Assembly (NCBI GenBank): GCA_016794505.1
Contig: JAEUJZ010000073.1
Location: forward strand, 62,001-126,000
Origin: Myxococcales bacterium
GTDB taxonomy: Bacteria; Myxococcota_A; Polyangia; Palsa-1104; JAEUJZ01
Direction: 5' to 3'
DNA length: 64,000 bases
Part shown: positions 43,904 through 53,188 of the stretch, piece by piece
Numbering within the stretch: the stretch's first letter is position 1
How the letters are laid out: every line of letters begins with the position of its first letter
The notes under the pieces: generated by a model
Databases searched by the model: none
The model's input: the letters and a program-made list of their open reading frames with translations, nothing else
Told to the model about the DNA's origin: nothing
Program-made: the position numbers and the translations under genes

Positions 43904-45049
43904 TCAGGCGGGCGGCAATCGAGTCGGCGATGGATCTGCTTTTTCGTCGTCGTTTGTTCCGGGCGCCGTCCCACTCCCAGCCGGCCAAGGACTGCGAGGG
44001 GCCAGAGACGCTGGCAGCGATTCGGGCCGCGCATAGACCCGCAGCGCTCGTACCACGTGGCTGACGCTGGCGGCGCTTTCGATCACGGCGGCCAGCCAGG
44101 CATCGATCTCGCTCAGCGTCGCCACGTCCGATCGTGGGCTGCCATCATCGCGTTTCTCGATGGAAGAACCACATCCGCCGAGCGCATCCATGGCCGATGG
44201 GATCCCGCCCGCGGGCGCGGTCTGAGCCATCGCTGAAAGCTGCGCAAAGCCCTGAGCCACACGCGGCGGCAAGGACGTCAGCACGGCCATCGGCTCGTCG
44301 ATCGAGCAAGCGACATCGCTTCCGATTCGCCCGACGGTGGCTAGCTTCTCGTTGCGCAGGATCTCGCTGCGCGTGGACTCTAGACGCTGCAGCAAGGCCG
44401 CTAGCTCGCTATTGCGTCGCTCTAGCTCGGCGGTGCGCCGGGCAACTTCCGATTCGAGCTGCAGGTTCAGCTCGGTACTCGATCGCAGACGCTCGACCAG
44501 CGAGCCGCGCAGATCTTCATAGATCACCGCAAGCTGCTGCACGGGCGCGATGGCGGCGATGCTCTGCGGAATCGGGCGATGCCACTGCCCTTGAATGAGC
44601 CGCGTCGTCGCGCGTACCAACGAACGCAAGGGACGCACCCAGGTCACAAGCATGGCCAGAACAACGCTTGCAAACGTCAGACAAGCAGCCAGGGCCAGCG
44701 CCACAACAGGGGCCCGTGTCAAAGTCCACACCGTCGCTGCGGGCCCTCCCTGCGTGGCGCCGTGGGCACCCAGAGGCGGCGGGGTTTTGAGCAACCACAG
44801 GCCGCCCACCACCACGATCAGCGAAAGCCACGCGGCAATCAGCGCCAAGACGCCAGCGATGCTTGCGGCGGTCGGCAGCGAGATCAGCGATAGCTGGTCG
44901 CTGGTCTCGTCTTCAGTCCGCCCAAGCCCATCGATAGCACCTGTGGATTCACAGGGATCGCCCCACGTTGGGCTCGCTGGCTGCGCACGCGGCAGGATCG
45001 GCTGTGGGCTCGCTTCCGCGTCCGCCTTCCGATCCGAATTCCGACCCAT
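43904..45049 (-). CDS. HAMP membrane protein with degenerate histidine-kinase core
   Basis: 381 residues from the ATG at 45049 (GTG 45076 also possible). Two membrane helices (~64-88 and ~113-137) precede a HAMP-like linker and a coiled coil (~175-235). A HisKA-like helix reads NEKLATVGRIGSDVACSIDEP; the expected AHEINNP is ACSIDEP, so the phospho-His is replaced by Cys248. There is no HATPase domain; a Ser/Pro-rich tail ends the protein. It cannot be a normal kinase. It may act as a decoy, dimer partner or structural sensor. It lies 27 bp upstream of the phosphoesterase on the same strand. Confidence 0.75.
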   Translation of the reverse strand: MGRNSDRKADAEASPQPILPRAQPASPTWGDPCESTGAIDGLGRTEDETSDQLSLISLPTAASIAGVLALIAAWLSLIVVVGGLWLLKTPPPLGAHGATQGGPAATVWTLTRAPVVALALAACLTFASVVLAMLVTWVRPLRSLVRATTRLIQGQWHRPIPQSIAAIAPVQQLAVIYEDLRGSLVERLRSSTELNLQLESEVARRTAELERRNSELAALLQRLESTRSEILRNEKLATVGRIGSDVACSIDEPMAVLTSLPPRVAQGFAQLSAMAQTAPAGGIPSAMDALGGCGSSIEKRDDGSPRSDVATLSEIDAWLAAVIESAASVSHVVRALRVYARPESLPASLAPRSPWPAGSGTAPGTNDDEKADPSPTRLPPA

Positions 45050-45107
45050 CGTCACGTCCGTTCCCGGCCCTGCCACGTGGAAGATGGCGTCGCAGGCGCT
45101 TTCAGTT

Positions 45108-45113
45108 TATAAG
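45108..45113 (+). promoter_or_regulatory. Possible -10 element for a near-leaderless transcript
   Basis: TATAAG stands 8 bp before the ATG at 45122, with no ribosome site between. That spacing would place transcription initiation almost at the start codon. No good -35 is seen. Confidence 0.25.
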
Positions 45114-45121
45114 TCTTTTTC

Positions 45122-45907
45122 ATGGAGATAGAGAACGTGGCACCCATCATCCATACCCAAGAGCAACAGTCACCTAGGAATCATCGTAGGCTGGGCTGGG
45201 CCGCCGGCCTGCTCGCCGGCCTTCTTTTGGTATCGGGCCCAACCGAGGCGCAGGCTCAGTCGTGTATGCCGACCTTTGCCAATGCGTTTTCGCGCCTGCG
45301 CTTGCTTGAGTCCAAGGCCACTTCGCAAGCAGTCGCCGATTCCGAAGTGATGGCGCTGTTTGGACCCCGCCCGCAGGCCTGTGAAGAGAGCGCGTATCGC
45401 GTGTTCATGGAGACCTTTGCCGCATTCGCCAAAGAGGCCATGCGCGCAGCCCCCGCGTCCCGCGACAAGCTGCTGCGGCTGGCCATCGCGGCGGTTCGCC
45501 AGGCCCCCAGCAAGGTGCCCGCCTCGGATCTCGACAGCTCGGTGCGCAAGTACCGCCAAGTGAAGTCGGACCTGAGCGCCACAGCCGACGATGTCGGCTT
45601 CGCCAAGACGCCGCTTCTGCAGCAGCTTCTGGATGTGCTGATGTCGCTCGGATCCCCCACAGCAGCGGTCGCGATGGTGGCAGTGCCCACGGTCCAGCCC
45701 GACTCAACGCCGACGCCGACGCCGTCTGGCACAGGCAGCGGTGGCGTGCAGCAGATCCGCGTGCCGACGCAGCCTTTGCCACCGTGGGCCGTGATCAAGG
45801 TGTATGAGATGCGCGACCTGATCCGCGCCCAAGATCTGCCCGGCATCCAGCTTCGCCTGCAAGAGATCATCAACTGGATGGAAACGAGCACACGCGACCA
45901 GCAGTAG
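45122..45907 (+). CDS. Exported protein of unknown function
   Basis: 261 residues. A signal peptide with a basic region and hydrophobic core (~24-40) ends in EAQAQS, a good cleavage site. The mature protein is helical, with FRRL-like and KLLRLAIAAVRQAPSK segments, followed by a Thr/Pro/Gly-rich linker and a helical C-terminus. Two or three cysteines lie early in the mature part. It resembles no family I know. It is divergent from the degenerate kinase-like gene, so the pair may be jointly regulated. Confidence 0.7.
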   Translation: MEIENVAPIIHTQEQQSPRNHRRLGWAAGLLAGLLLVSGPTEAQAQSCMPTFANAFSRLRLLESKATSQAVADSEVMALFGPRPQACEESAYRVFMETFAAFAKEAMRAAPASRDKLLRLAIAAVRQAPSKVPASDLDSSVRKYRQVKSDLSATADDVGFAKTPLLQQLLDVLMSLGSPTAAVAMVAVPTVQPDSTPTPTPSGTGSGGVQQIRVPTQPLPPWAVIKVYEMRDLIRAQDLPGIQLRLQEIINWMETSTRDQQ

Positions 45908-46058
45908 TCGACGGCGGCAAGTCCCCCCCCGCGCGCTCTTCCGGCTGCGCCACGACGCAACGGATCACGCAGCCGCGGACCCGCCCTGGTTCGCTCGGCC
46001 CTGTTCCTGCCGCATCACCAGCCCGCCCCATGGCTCGCGCCGCGGTATAGTCCGCCCC

Positions 46059-47510
46059 ATGAGCCATCAACCGATACACGTCGCGACCTCGTCGACCCCC
46101 GCTTTGGACGCCATTGTCTTGGCGGCGGGCCAAGGCACTCGCATGCGCTCAAAGCGCATCAAGGTGCTGCATTCCCTGGCCGGCAAGCCCATGCTGGAAC
46201 ACACGCTGCGTCTATTGCCGTCGCTGGGCGTACGCAGCACAGTCTTGGTGCTGGGGCATCAAGCGCAGGCGGTTCGCGACATGCTTGAACAGCGTCACCT
46301 GAGCTTAAAAGAGCTGCGCTTCGCCATCCAGGCCGAGCAGCGCGGCACTGCCGACGCCGTGCGCTGCGCCTTGCCCGAGCTACCCAGCGCGTCTGTGGAC
46401 ACGCCAAGCCAGGTGCTGATTCTGTATGGCGATACACCGCTTCTGACCGTCGAGCGCCTGCAGATGCTGTGTACGGCAGCGCAGTCGTGTGGGCTGGCTC
46501 TGCTTTCGACGCGGCTCAGCGATCCCAGCGGATACGGCCGCATCGTCCGCGGGGCCGACGGTCAGCCGCAGAGCATCGTCGAAGATCGCGACTGCACCGA
46601 CGCTCAGCGACGCATTCAAGAAGTCAACGCCGGCATGTACGTCGTGGAAAGTCAGTTCCTGCGCCACGCGCTGTCCAAGGTCCAAGCCGACAACGCGCAG
46701 CGCGAGTTCTATCTGACCGATCTTCTAAAGCACGCCGTCGCCGAAGGAATTGGCGTGGCCGTGGTCGATGCGCCCGCCGAAGAAGTGATGGGCATCAACG
46801 ATCGCGTCGATCTTTCGCAGGCCGAAGCCGCTCTGCGTCGCCGCATCAACCAGGGTCATATGCGCCGTGGCGTCACGCTGCGCGATCCGACGAACACGTA
46901 CATCGATGTCGACGTGACCATCGGATCGGATAGCGAGCTAGGTCCCGGCGTGGTCCTGCGTGGAGCCTGCCGCATCGGCGCCGGCTGCGTCATCGACGTC
47001 GGCTGCGTGCTGACCAACGTCGTCTTGGCCGACGGTGCGCACATCAAGCCGTACACCATTGCCAGCGACAGCGAGCTAGGCGCAAACGTGCAGATCGGCC
47101 CGTTTTCCCACCTGCGTCCCGAAACCGTCGTCGCGGACGGCGCCCACATCGGCAACTTCGTCGAGCTAAAAAAGACGCGCATGGGCCCCGGCAGCAAGGC
47201 CAACCACTTGGCGTACCTCGGCGACGCCGAGATCGGCGCCCAAGTCAACATCGGCTGCGGCACCATCACCTGCAACTACGATGGCGTGTCCAAGCACAAG
47301 ACGATCATCGAAGACGAGGTGTTTATCGGCTCGGACACCCAGCTTGTGGCACCCGTGCGCGTCGGACGGGGAGCCATCGTCGCCGCTGGCACCACCGTGA
47401 CCCGCGATGTACCGCCGGGCTCGCTGACGCTAAGCCGCGTGCCGCAGGTCGACAAGCCCGACTACGCCGAAGCCCTGCGCACTCGCCTGCGTCGCAGCAA
47501 AGGCCACTAG
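46059..47510 (+). CDS. glmU: Bifunctional GlmU: GlcNAc-1-P uridyltransferase and glucosamine-1-P acetyltransferase
   Basis: 483 residues, close to the usual 450-480. The N-terminal pyrophosphorylase has [18 protein letters not shown], the [10 protein letters not shown] motif and YGDTPLL. The C-terminal left-handed beta-helix begins about residue 260 and includes [24 protein letters not shown] and [13 protein letters not shown]. GlmU makes UDP-GlcNAc, the precursor of peptidoglycan and lipopolysaccharide. The ATG at 46059 gives a short extra leader. Essential housekeeping gene. Confidence 0.97.
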   Translation: MSHQPIHVATSSTPALDAIVLAAGQGTRMRSKRIKVLHSLAGKPMLEHTLRLLPSLGVRSTVLVLGHQAQAVRDMLEQRHLSLKELRFAIQAEQRGTADAVRCALPELPSASVDTPSQVLILYGDTPLLTVERLQMLCTAAQSCGLALLSTRLSDPSGYGRIVRGADGQPQSIVEDRDCTDAQRRIQEVNAGMYVVESQFLRHALSKVQADNAQREFYLTDLLKHAVAEGIGVAVVDAPAEEVMGINDRVDLSQAEAALRRRINQGHMRRGVTLRDPTNTYIDVDVTIGSDSELGPGVVLRGACRIGAGCVIDVGCVLTNVVLADGAHIKPYTIASDSELGANVQIGPFSHLRPETVVADGAHIGNFVELKKTRMGPGSKANHLAYLGDAEIGAQVNIGCGTITCNYDGVSKHKTIIEDEVFIGSDTQLVAPVRVGRGAIVAAGTTVTRDVPPGSLTLSRVPQVDKPDYAEALRTRLRRSKGH

Positions 47511-47540
47511 GCGCTGAAGTAATCAGCCAATGATTCAACA

Positions 47541-47580
47541 TAAATAAAATTTATTGCGTTTTATTGTATTGCTTTATACC
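47541..47580. other. Second AT-rich patch between convergent genes
   Basis: An A/T-rich stretch contains TTATTGCGTTTTATTG, resembling the one at 14391. It lies between the 3' ends of glmU and the convergent GH13 gene. No hairpin with T-run is clear. Confidence 0.45.
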
Positions 47581-47644
47581 GATGTAGGTGTGTTATCTTC
47601 TGTTCCTGTATTTATTGCCTGTTACTCCAACAGACCACTCGCCC

Positions 47645-49768
47645 TTACTTGGGCAGCGCGACGACGTCGGACTCGGGCACGAGGACCTTGGTGGCGCGTG
47701 GCGAGACGCGAACGCGCAGGGTGCCAGCCGGCGAGACTTCGTAGCGCGTCTCTTGTGTCGTGTCATAGGGGTCCGCGAGCACGTCAACCAGCTTTGTCCC
47801 CGTCGGGAAGGGCACGATCATGGCCGCGGTGCCAAAGGCCGTCTCGCTGGTCTGGTCGTTGTGGACGTTGGTGACCACCACGGCTGTCTTGCTGCCGCCC
47901 GCTGGATCGGCGTGCGTGCGCGAAAACGCCAGGATGCCGCTGTCGCCTTCGACGCCCGTGTGATCCGTCGACCACAGCACGCGCAGATCGCCGCGTCGCA
48001 GCGGAGCATAGGCGCGTCGGACCTGGCTCAAGTGAGCCAGCCACTTGAAGGTCTCTCCGTCGGTGCGATAGCCCGATGCGCCCATGTTTTCGCGCTGGGT
48101 ACCCGCGGCACCGCGATAAATATTTTCCAGCACGGTGTCGAACAAGCGCTCGCGATTTGCCGGATCGTTGCCGCCGGAAAAGTCCTGTTCTGTGCCGTAG
48201 TAGATGCAGGGTATGCCGTCCTGCGTCAGCATCAGCGACAGCGCGTTGTGCAGCTTGCGACGGGCGCTGTCCGCCGTGGTGTAACAGGAATCAACCGGCG
48301 AGGCATAGCGCGCGACGTCGTGGTTATCGAGGAAGTTCACGAGCAAGCGCGACGGCGGAATCGGTGCGCCCTTGGTGTCGGTCGGACCGAGCGCGATGCC
48401 GGACTGGTTGTAAATCGGCTTGCCGACCGCCGGATCTGCAAGCGGCGCCCCGTCGAGCGTGCGGAAGCGGTCGCTGCGATTTGCGCCATGCACACGCGCC
48501 GTCATCGGCTCGAAGCGCAGACGATCGTTCCACAGCGCCTCGACTTTTTTCGTCGGAGCGCCGCACTTCACGACATCGGTATAGACCTGGAACTTCTGTG
48601 AAAAATAAAAGACCGAGTCGATTTCGTCGTTGTATGTGAACTCGCCAAGCAGACTGTCATCGCCGTCGAAGGCCTCGCCGAACATGAACCAGTTCTTCTT
48701 GGGCGTGGTCAACGGCTCGACGCCATACGGGATCGCCTCGCCGTGGGCATAGCGACGGATGGCCGGGCTGAATTCTTGCCAGAACTCGTGCTCGACGTGC
48801 TTGAGCGTGTCGATGCGGAAGCCGTCGAAGTCGTACTGGCGGATCATGCGCGCAAACGCCGCGATCAGGCCCTTGCGCACGTCGGTACGTCGTGTGTCGA
48901 GATCCTTCAAGCCCCCAGGAAAGTCGCCCGTCGTAAGCTGTTCCCAGCGGTCATAGTTGGTGACGCGCCCGCGGCGGTTATAGACACCGGGCCGCGCGAA
49001 ATCGAGGACTTCTTCGTCCTTTTCGCCGAAGCGAATCGGGTCGGGAATCATGCGGTTGATCTCGGGGATGTACAGGAAGCGAATGTGGGCGCTTCCCGAC
49101 GGACCCAAGCCGTTTTGTCCCTGAACGCCGCGACGATCGAAGTCGGGATCGTATTCGTCGGCGCGCGTCAGCCGGGCCAGCGGATCGGTGGCATCCAGCG
49201 AGCTTGAGCCGGTGACGATCTCGTCGGGCTGGCCGTTGCCGTTGATGTCGTAATAGAAGAGCTGACCGACGTGGTTGGCGACGATGTCGAGGATGACTTT
49301 CATGCCGCGAGCGTGGGCCTTGTCGACAAGCTCACGCAGCTTGGCCGGCGTGCCGAAGTGCGGGTTGACCTTGGTAAATGACTGCGTCCAGTACCCGTGA
49401 TAGCCGTCGAAGCCCGCGTCATAGTCGATGTTCTTGACGTTCGGCGAGATCCACAGCGCGGTGACGCCCAGATCCGACAAGTAATCGAGGCGCTCGATCA
49501 GCCCCTGCCAGTCGCCGCCCTGATAGCGCCCGAGGGCGCTGGGCAGCACGCGGTGGTCGTTGTTGATGTCGCCGTTGGCGAAGCGGTCGACGATCACTTG
49601 ATAGATGATCTCGTCACGCCAGTCGCCGCCGTTCATCACCGCGGTGGTGGGCTTGCTGACTTCGTAGTCTTCAGCGCAGCCAAGCGGCGAAAGCAGCGCG
49701 CTGGCCAAAAGCAAGGACATCGTCGAGCGACGACGGGATCGGGACGAAAAGAAGGCTCGGCAGCTCAC
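47645..49768 (-). CDS. Alpha-amylase-family (GH13) lipoprotein
   Basis: 707 residues from a GTG at 49768; the signal region has SRSRRRST and ends in SPLGC (Cys31), a lipobox. The (beta/alpha)8 barrel carries DIVANHV (region I, ~161-167), nucleophile Asp320 in GFRIDTLKHVEH (region II), acid Glu365 in FMFGEAFDG (region III) and Asp484 in FLDNHDVARY (region IV). A calcium-type DINGNGQ loop is at ~174-180. A C-terminal beta domain follows. It should hydrolyse or transglycosylate alpha-1,4-glucans at the cell surface; exact specificity is unclear. It converges with glmU. Confidence 0.92.
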   Translation of the reverse strand: MSCRAFFSSRSRRRSTMSLLLASALLSPLGCAEDYEVSKPTTAVMNGGDWRDEIIYQVIVDRFANGDINNDHRVLPSALGRYQGGDWQGLIERLDYLSDLGVTALWISPNVKNIDYDAGFDGYHGYWTQSFTKVNPHFGTPAKLRELVDKAHARGMKVILDIVANHVGQLFYYDINGNGQPDEIVTGSSSLDATDPLARLTRADEYDPDFDRRGVQGQNGLGPSGSAHIRFLYIPEINRMIPDPIRFGEKDEEVLDFARPGVYNRRGRVTNYDRWEQLTTGDFPGGLKDLDTRRTDVRKGLIAAFARMIRQYDFDGFRIDTLKHVEHEFWQEFSPAIRRYAHGEAIPYGVEPLTTPKKNWFMFGEAFDGDDSLLGEFTYNDEIDSVFYFSQKFQVYTDVVKCGAPTKKVEALWNDRLRFEPMTARVHGANRSDRFRTLDGAPLADPAVGKPIYNQSGIALGPTDTKGAPIPPSRLLVNFLDNHDVARYASPVDSCYTTADSARRKLHNALSLMLTQDGIPCIYYGTEQDFSGGNDPANRERLFDTVLENIYRGAAGTQRENMGASGYRTDGETFKWLAHLSQVRRAYAPLRRGDLRVLWSTDHTGVEGDSGILAFSRTHADPAGGSKTAVVVTNVHNDQTSETAFGTAAMIVPFPTGTKLVDVLADPYDTTQETRYEVSPAGTLRVRVSPRATKVLVPESDVVALPK

Positions 49769-49916
49769 CGCGGCAACCTAGCGCAAGGCCCGCAGCGGGC
49801 AAAGCGATTTGGTGAAGCGCGGAAAAGCGAGCGTCCACGGGGGGCCGTGTGTCCGGCGGAACCGGGCTGGACGCAGGGATCAGCGAGGGGAGCTGCGAGG
49901 CGCGGTGGGACGAGGT

Positions 49917-50741
49917 TTACTGCTTCTTGCCCGAAAACGGCGTCGTGATTTCGATGGAGGCTCCGACCACGCCCACGGCGGTGGGCTTGCCCTGAGCGTC
50001 GACGGCGCCGGCCCACAGACAGCCGCCGGCATAGCCGGTCTTGATGCTGCCGTTGGTCATGTCGCTGGCGGTCCACAGCGAGCCGACTTTGGCTGTCTCA
50101 AGCCCAGCCGTCGCTGCCGACAGGCCCAAGAGCACGCAGTTCACGCCGTTTGTGGCAATGCCGCCGCCGAGCAAAAGATCGAACTTGCTGCCGTCTTCGC
50201 TGATCAGGCCAAAGGCATCCGCGGACGAGGTCGTCACCGTGCCATTGCACACCGGCTTGCAGTCGGGGTTGGTGGTGCCGGCTCCACACTCCGCCGGCTT
50301 GGCAGCGACGGTTGCGCCGCTGCACGACTGCGTCGGAATGCGCACCCACATGCGGTGCTGATACGTCTGGTCACGCTGATCGATGCGAACGCTCGTCGGC
50401 CAGACTTCGCTGGGGCAGACCACTTCGGGCTTGCTGCAGTCGACGTTGAACGCATACGGCGCGCCCTGGTGCATCACGCTGAAGCTACCGCCGCCCAGCG
50501 GCAGGCTCTGCACGTACACCGAAGTGCCGATGGTGACCTTCACGTCCATGGTCGTGCCGTATGAGATCGCCCAGGTCCCGCTGACGTTGGGGGCCGGCGA
50601 CTTCGACGAGAACGATCCGCCGCAGCCGCCCGACTCGCCGTTTGCCCCCATCAAAAAGGGCAACAGGCACAGGCCAAGACTGCCAGCCAGCGTCGAGGAC
50701 TTCGCTACGATTCGTCCCAGGTTCTGCGTCATCGTTTTCAT
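49917..50741 (-). CDS. Exported Cys-containing protein, unknown
   Basis: 274 residues with a strong GGAGG site. A signal region (~15-40) leads to a mature beta-rich, Gly/Ser-rich protein (NVSGTWAISYGTTMDVKVTIG). Several cysteines (for example CSKPEVVC, CSGAT, CGAG, CKPVC) suggest disulfides outside the cytoplasm. A Cys near residue 40 (SGGCGGS) might be lipidated. No family recognised. It is 80 bp downstream of the TolC-like gene and may be co-transcribed. Confidence 0.7.
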   Translation of the reverse strand: MKTMTQNLGRIVAKSSTLAGSLGLCLLPFLMGANGESGGCGGSFSSKSPAPNVSGTWAISYGTTMDVKVTIGTSVYVQSLPLGGGSFSVMHQGAPYAFNVDCSKPEVVCPSEVWPTSVRIDQRDQTYQHRMWVRIPTQSCSGATVAAKPAECGAGTTNPDCKPVCNGTVTTSSADAFGLISEDGSKFDLLLGGGIATNGVNCVLLGLSAATAGLETAKVGSLWTASDMTNGSIKTGYAGGCLWAGAVDAQGKPTAVGVVGASIEITTPFSGKKQ

Positions 50742-50785
50742 GGAGAGCCTCCGTTCCTATTGCGTGCTGCGTTAAGGGAATAAGT

Positions 50786-50799
50786 GCCTGCTTGCAGGC
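50786..50799. terminator. Short perfect inverted repeat after the TolC-like gene
   Basis: GCCTGC, TT, GCAGGC forms a 6-bp stem, 22-36 bp past the TolC-like stop on the minus strand. There is no T-run, so it may be a weak terminator or an mRNA-end hairpin. Confidence 0.35.
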
Positions 50800-50821
50800 G
50801 CCCCCATCCTAGTTCAGGGGC

Positions 50822-52201
50822 CTATCCATGTGGCGACTCTTTGCTGGGGAAGCGGCCGGCAGCGATCAAAAGCTCAAGCCGAGCTTGTCGCGTGGCGTCT
50901 TCCGCCTGGGTGGCCGCGGTCGCCGCGTCGCGGGCTCGCCGCTCGGCATCGATGACAGCGAGGTTGTTGCTGATGCCGGCGCGATAGGCCCGCATCGAAA
51001 GCAGGCTGGCTTCTTCGCTGCGCTGTGCGGCCCGCTGCGCCGCGGCCTGAGCCACGCTGGCCGACAGCAGCGTCGAAAGCGCGCTGCGCACATCCGACCG
51101 CGCTTGCAGCTGGGCGATCTGCTGGTTGGTCTTGATCTGGCGGTGCAGCACCCAGCGCTCGCTGCGGATGCCATAGCGCAGGCCTCCGTCGAACAGCGAC
51201 CAGCTGAAGTCAAAGCGAGCCTGCCACCCGAGCTGCGGCTGAACGATCGACGGTGGATCCTGGAAAAACGGCGCGAAGCTCACCGATAGCTGCGGCAAGA
51301 AATCGGTCCAGCCGTGCCGAATCACCCGCGCGCTGGCCCAGGCCCGCGCCTGCCACAGTCGCAGATCGCTGCGAAAATGCGCCAGCTCGTCGAGGGGACT
51401 GGTGTGCCCGCTCTCGCTGGCTTGACGGAGCTCATCGGCAAGCTGGTCGGCCGCCTGCAGCGACGGCGCATCGCGACAGTCCACCGACTGATCCGCCGCC
51501 AGCAGCACACCGAGTGCCTCCCGACTGCGCACAAGCGCCGCCTGCGACAGAGCACGCTGACTGCGCGTCAGCTCAAGCTCGCTCTCGGCGCGCACGGCAT
51601 CCAGGCGATTTCCGACGCCGCCGCCTAAGCGCTGGCTGGCGTATTCGAAGTGCGCCAAAGCGGTCTTTTCCGCGCGCTCGCTGACATCGACCAAGCGGCT
51701 CTGCGCGATCACCGACAGGCAGGCCCGCGCCGCAGAGACAGCCACCAGCCGACGCACATCCATCTGACTGATCTCGGCGACGCGTCGGTTGTCCTGCGCG
51801 TGCAGAAAGCTGGCCCAGCGCGCCGGGGCCAGAATCGGCAGCGACACCGTCACATTGCCTGAGGTCTGGTTGGCGCCCGCCACCAAGCGCTGCATGTCGC
51901 CGCTGCCCAAGATGCGGTCGTTGTCCAAGCGCGTGTAGTTCAGCGACATGTTCAGCGTCGGCAGCGACGCGGCCCGTGCCTGCTGCAAAAGAGCCTGAGC
52001 GCGCTCGATCTCAAGCTGCGCGGTGCGCAAGCTCAGGTTGCGCGACAGAGCCAGCGACACGGCTTGCTCAAACGAAAGCACCGTCCGCTCGGCCCCGCTT
52101 GTGGCCCAGGCCGCACTCGCGCTGACCCCCAACCAAAGACCACAGAGCAGCGCCAAGCCACCGCGCCGCCCGCGCCGAATACGTCCCCCAAGCCCCCCCA
52201 T
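50822..52201 (-). CDS. TolC-family outer-membrane efflux protein
   Basis: 459 residues from the ATG at 52201, chosen because MGGLGGRIRRGRRGG plus a hydrophobic core ending in SAAWA gives a proper signal peptide; ATG 52252 and an open frame to 52387 exist. The mature protein is long helices typical of TolC (SFEQAVSLALSRNLSLRTAQLEIERAQALL; second half with FFQDPPSIVQPQLGWQARFDFSWSLFDGG). It would form a trimeric outer-membrane tunnel for efflux or secretion. No adaptor or inner-membrane pump is adjacent. It follows the BMC-P operon by about 200 bp on the same strand. Confidence 0.85.
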   Translation of the reverse strand: MGGLGGRIRRGRRGGLALLCGLWLGVSASAAWATSGAERTVLSFEQAVSLALSRNLSLRTAQLEIERAQALLQQARAASLPTLNMSLNYTRLDNDRILGSGDMQRLVAGANQTSGNVTVSLPILAPARWASFLHAQDNRRVAEISQMDVRRLVAVSAARACLSVIAQSRLVDVSERAEKTALAHFEYASQRLGGGVGNRLDAVRAESELELTRSQRALSQAALVRSREALGVLLAADQSVDCRDAPSLQAADQLADELRQASESGHTSPLDELAHFRSDLRLWQARAWASARVIRHGWTDFLPQLSVSFAPFFQDPPSIVQPQLGWQARFDFSWSLFDGGLRYGIRSERWVLHRQIKTNQQIAQLQARSDVRSALSTLLSASVAQAAAQRAAQRSEEASLLSMRAYRAGISNNLAVIDAERRARDAATAATQAEDATRQARLELLIAAGRFPSKESPHG

Positions 52202-52398
52202 CGACCACCGATCCGTCTGGGATCGCTGCACAAAAAAAGCGCCCAACTTCATGACCGGCCATGGTCTACGAAGTTGCGGCGGCGGTCCATGAAGCTGTGC
52301 GAACGAATCGATCGCTAGATCGATCGCTGGCTCGACTGCGGCGCGACTTGCGACTCGATTTGCGGCTTGACCTGCGGTCCGTCGCATCCGGCAAGCGG

Positions 52399-52770
52399 CT
52401 ACCCAGATTCTGGCGCAGCCAGACCAAAGCCGTCGACGATCGCCACGACGGCGGCATCGATCGGCGTGGTCGTCGCAGGCGGCGAACCCGAGCCAGGCTG
52501 GAGCTCGGCCTGATGCGGCTGCGCAGCCACGCGAGCGGCATGGCCAAAGGCGACGATGACATCATCGCCCACGCCGGCATCGAGCAGATCGACGCAGACC
52601 ACGGCTTCATGAGCGGCGCTGCCCGGCGGACCCGGCAGCGGCGGCGGCGACTTGTGCTGCGTGAGCAAGTCGCCCAGGTGATACGGCTGCACAACAAGCA
52701 GCTTGTGCCCGGAAAGCTGCGGCCACTTGACCGTGGACCAGACGGTGCCAATGACTTTGCCGACGAACAT
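52399..52770 (-). CDS. BMC-P (EutN/CcmL) paralogue, fourth of the operon
   Basis: 123 residues from the ATG at 52770; the frame is open upstream into the preceding gene. The N-terminal core is canonical: MFVGKVIGTVWSTVKWPQL and GHKLLVVQPY. The central block CVDLLDAGVGDDVIVAFG and C-terminal TPIDAAVVAIVDGF match the family. Two insertions make it longer than usual: a Pro/Ser loop (~37-52) and a Pro/Gly/Ser loop (~88-102). It probably forms or joins pentamers at microcompartment vertices. It starts 4 bp after the previous stop, so translation is coupled. Confidence 0.88.
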   Translation of the reverse strand: MFVGKVIGTVWSTVKWPQLSGHKLLVVQPYHLGDLLTQHKSPPPLPGPPGSAAHEAVVCVDLLDAGVGDDVIVAFGHAARVAAQPHQAELQPGSGSPPATTTPIDAAVVAIVDGFGLAAPESG

Positions 52771-52774
52771 GCGC

Positions 52775-53188
52775 TCAGCCTGCCTTGCGGGGGAAATGGG
52801 GGGAGGGGCGGGACGTGCCAGCGTCTGGGCCGGTAGCGGATTCTTCACCCGACGGCGACGGCGGATCCACCAGCAGAGCCACCGCCGCGTCGCACAGCAA
52901 ATGACGATTGTTCGGGCCAGGGGCGAGTACATTGCGAGCACCCGAGCCATACGCGACCAGCACGTCTTGTCCGACGCGGGCATCGAGTGTGTCGATAGCC
53001 ACCGTCAGCGATTCCCAAGCCAGCGCGGCCACGTCCCTGGCTGATTCGCGGCCTGGCGGTGATTCAGCATCGACGGCGGCGTTCGCGTCTGACCCGCTCG
53101 CGGTGACGACCAGCTTCAGGCTACGCCCGGCCAGATCCGCGACGCGACGGCTCGCCCAGATCTCTCCGATGACACATCCTCGCTTCAT
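52775..53188 (-). CDS. BMC-P (EutN/CcmL) paralogue, third of the operon
   Basis: 137 residues. N-terminal CVIGEIWASRR and the hydrophobic LKLVVTAS strand match the family. The central block IDTLDARVGQDVLVAYGSGARNV corresponds to the usual [10 protein letters not shown]...GSSAR region, and LLCDAAVALLVDPP to the last strand. A ~25-residue insertion (ASGSDANAAVDAESPPG...) and a ~25-residue Ser/Pro tail set it apart. Its ATG overlaps the previous stop as ATGA. It is the most divergent of the set; the conserved Gly-Glu of the central loop is Gly-Gln here. Confidence 0.82.
   Translation of the reverse strand: MKRGCVIGEIWASRRVADLAGRSLKLVVTASGSDANAAVDAESPPGRESARDVAALAWESLTVAIDTLDARVGQDVLVAYGSGARNVLAPGPNNRHLLCDAAVALLVDPPSPSGEESATGPDAGTSRPSPHFPRKAG

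Noticed and set aside
43904..45049. Functional sensor histidine kinase
   Set aside because: The phospho-His is Cys, and the ATP-binding domain is missing.
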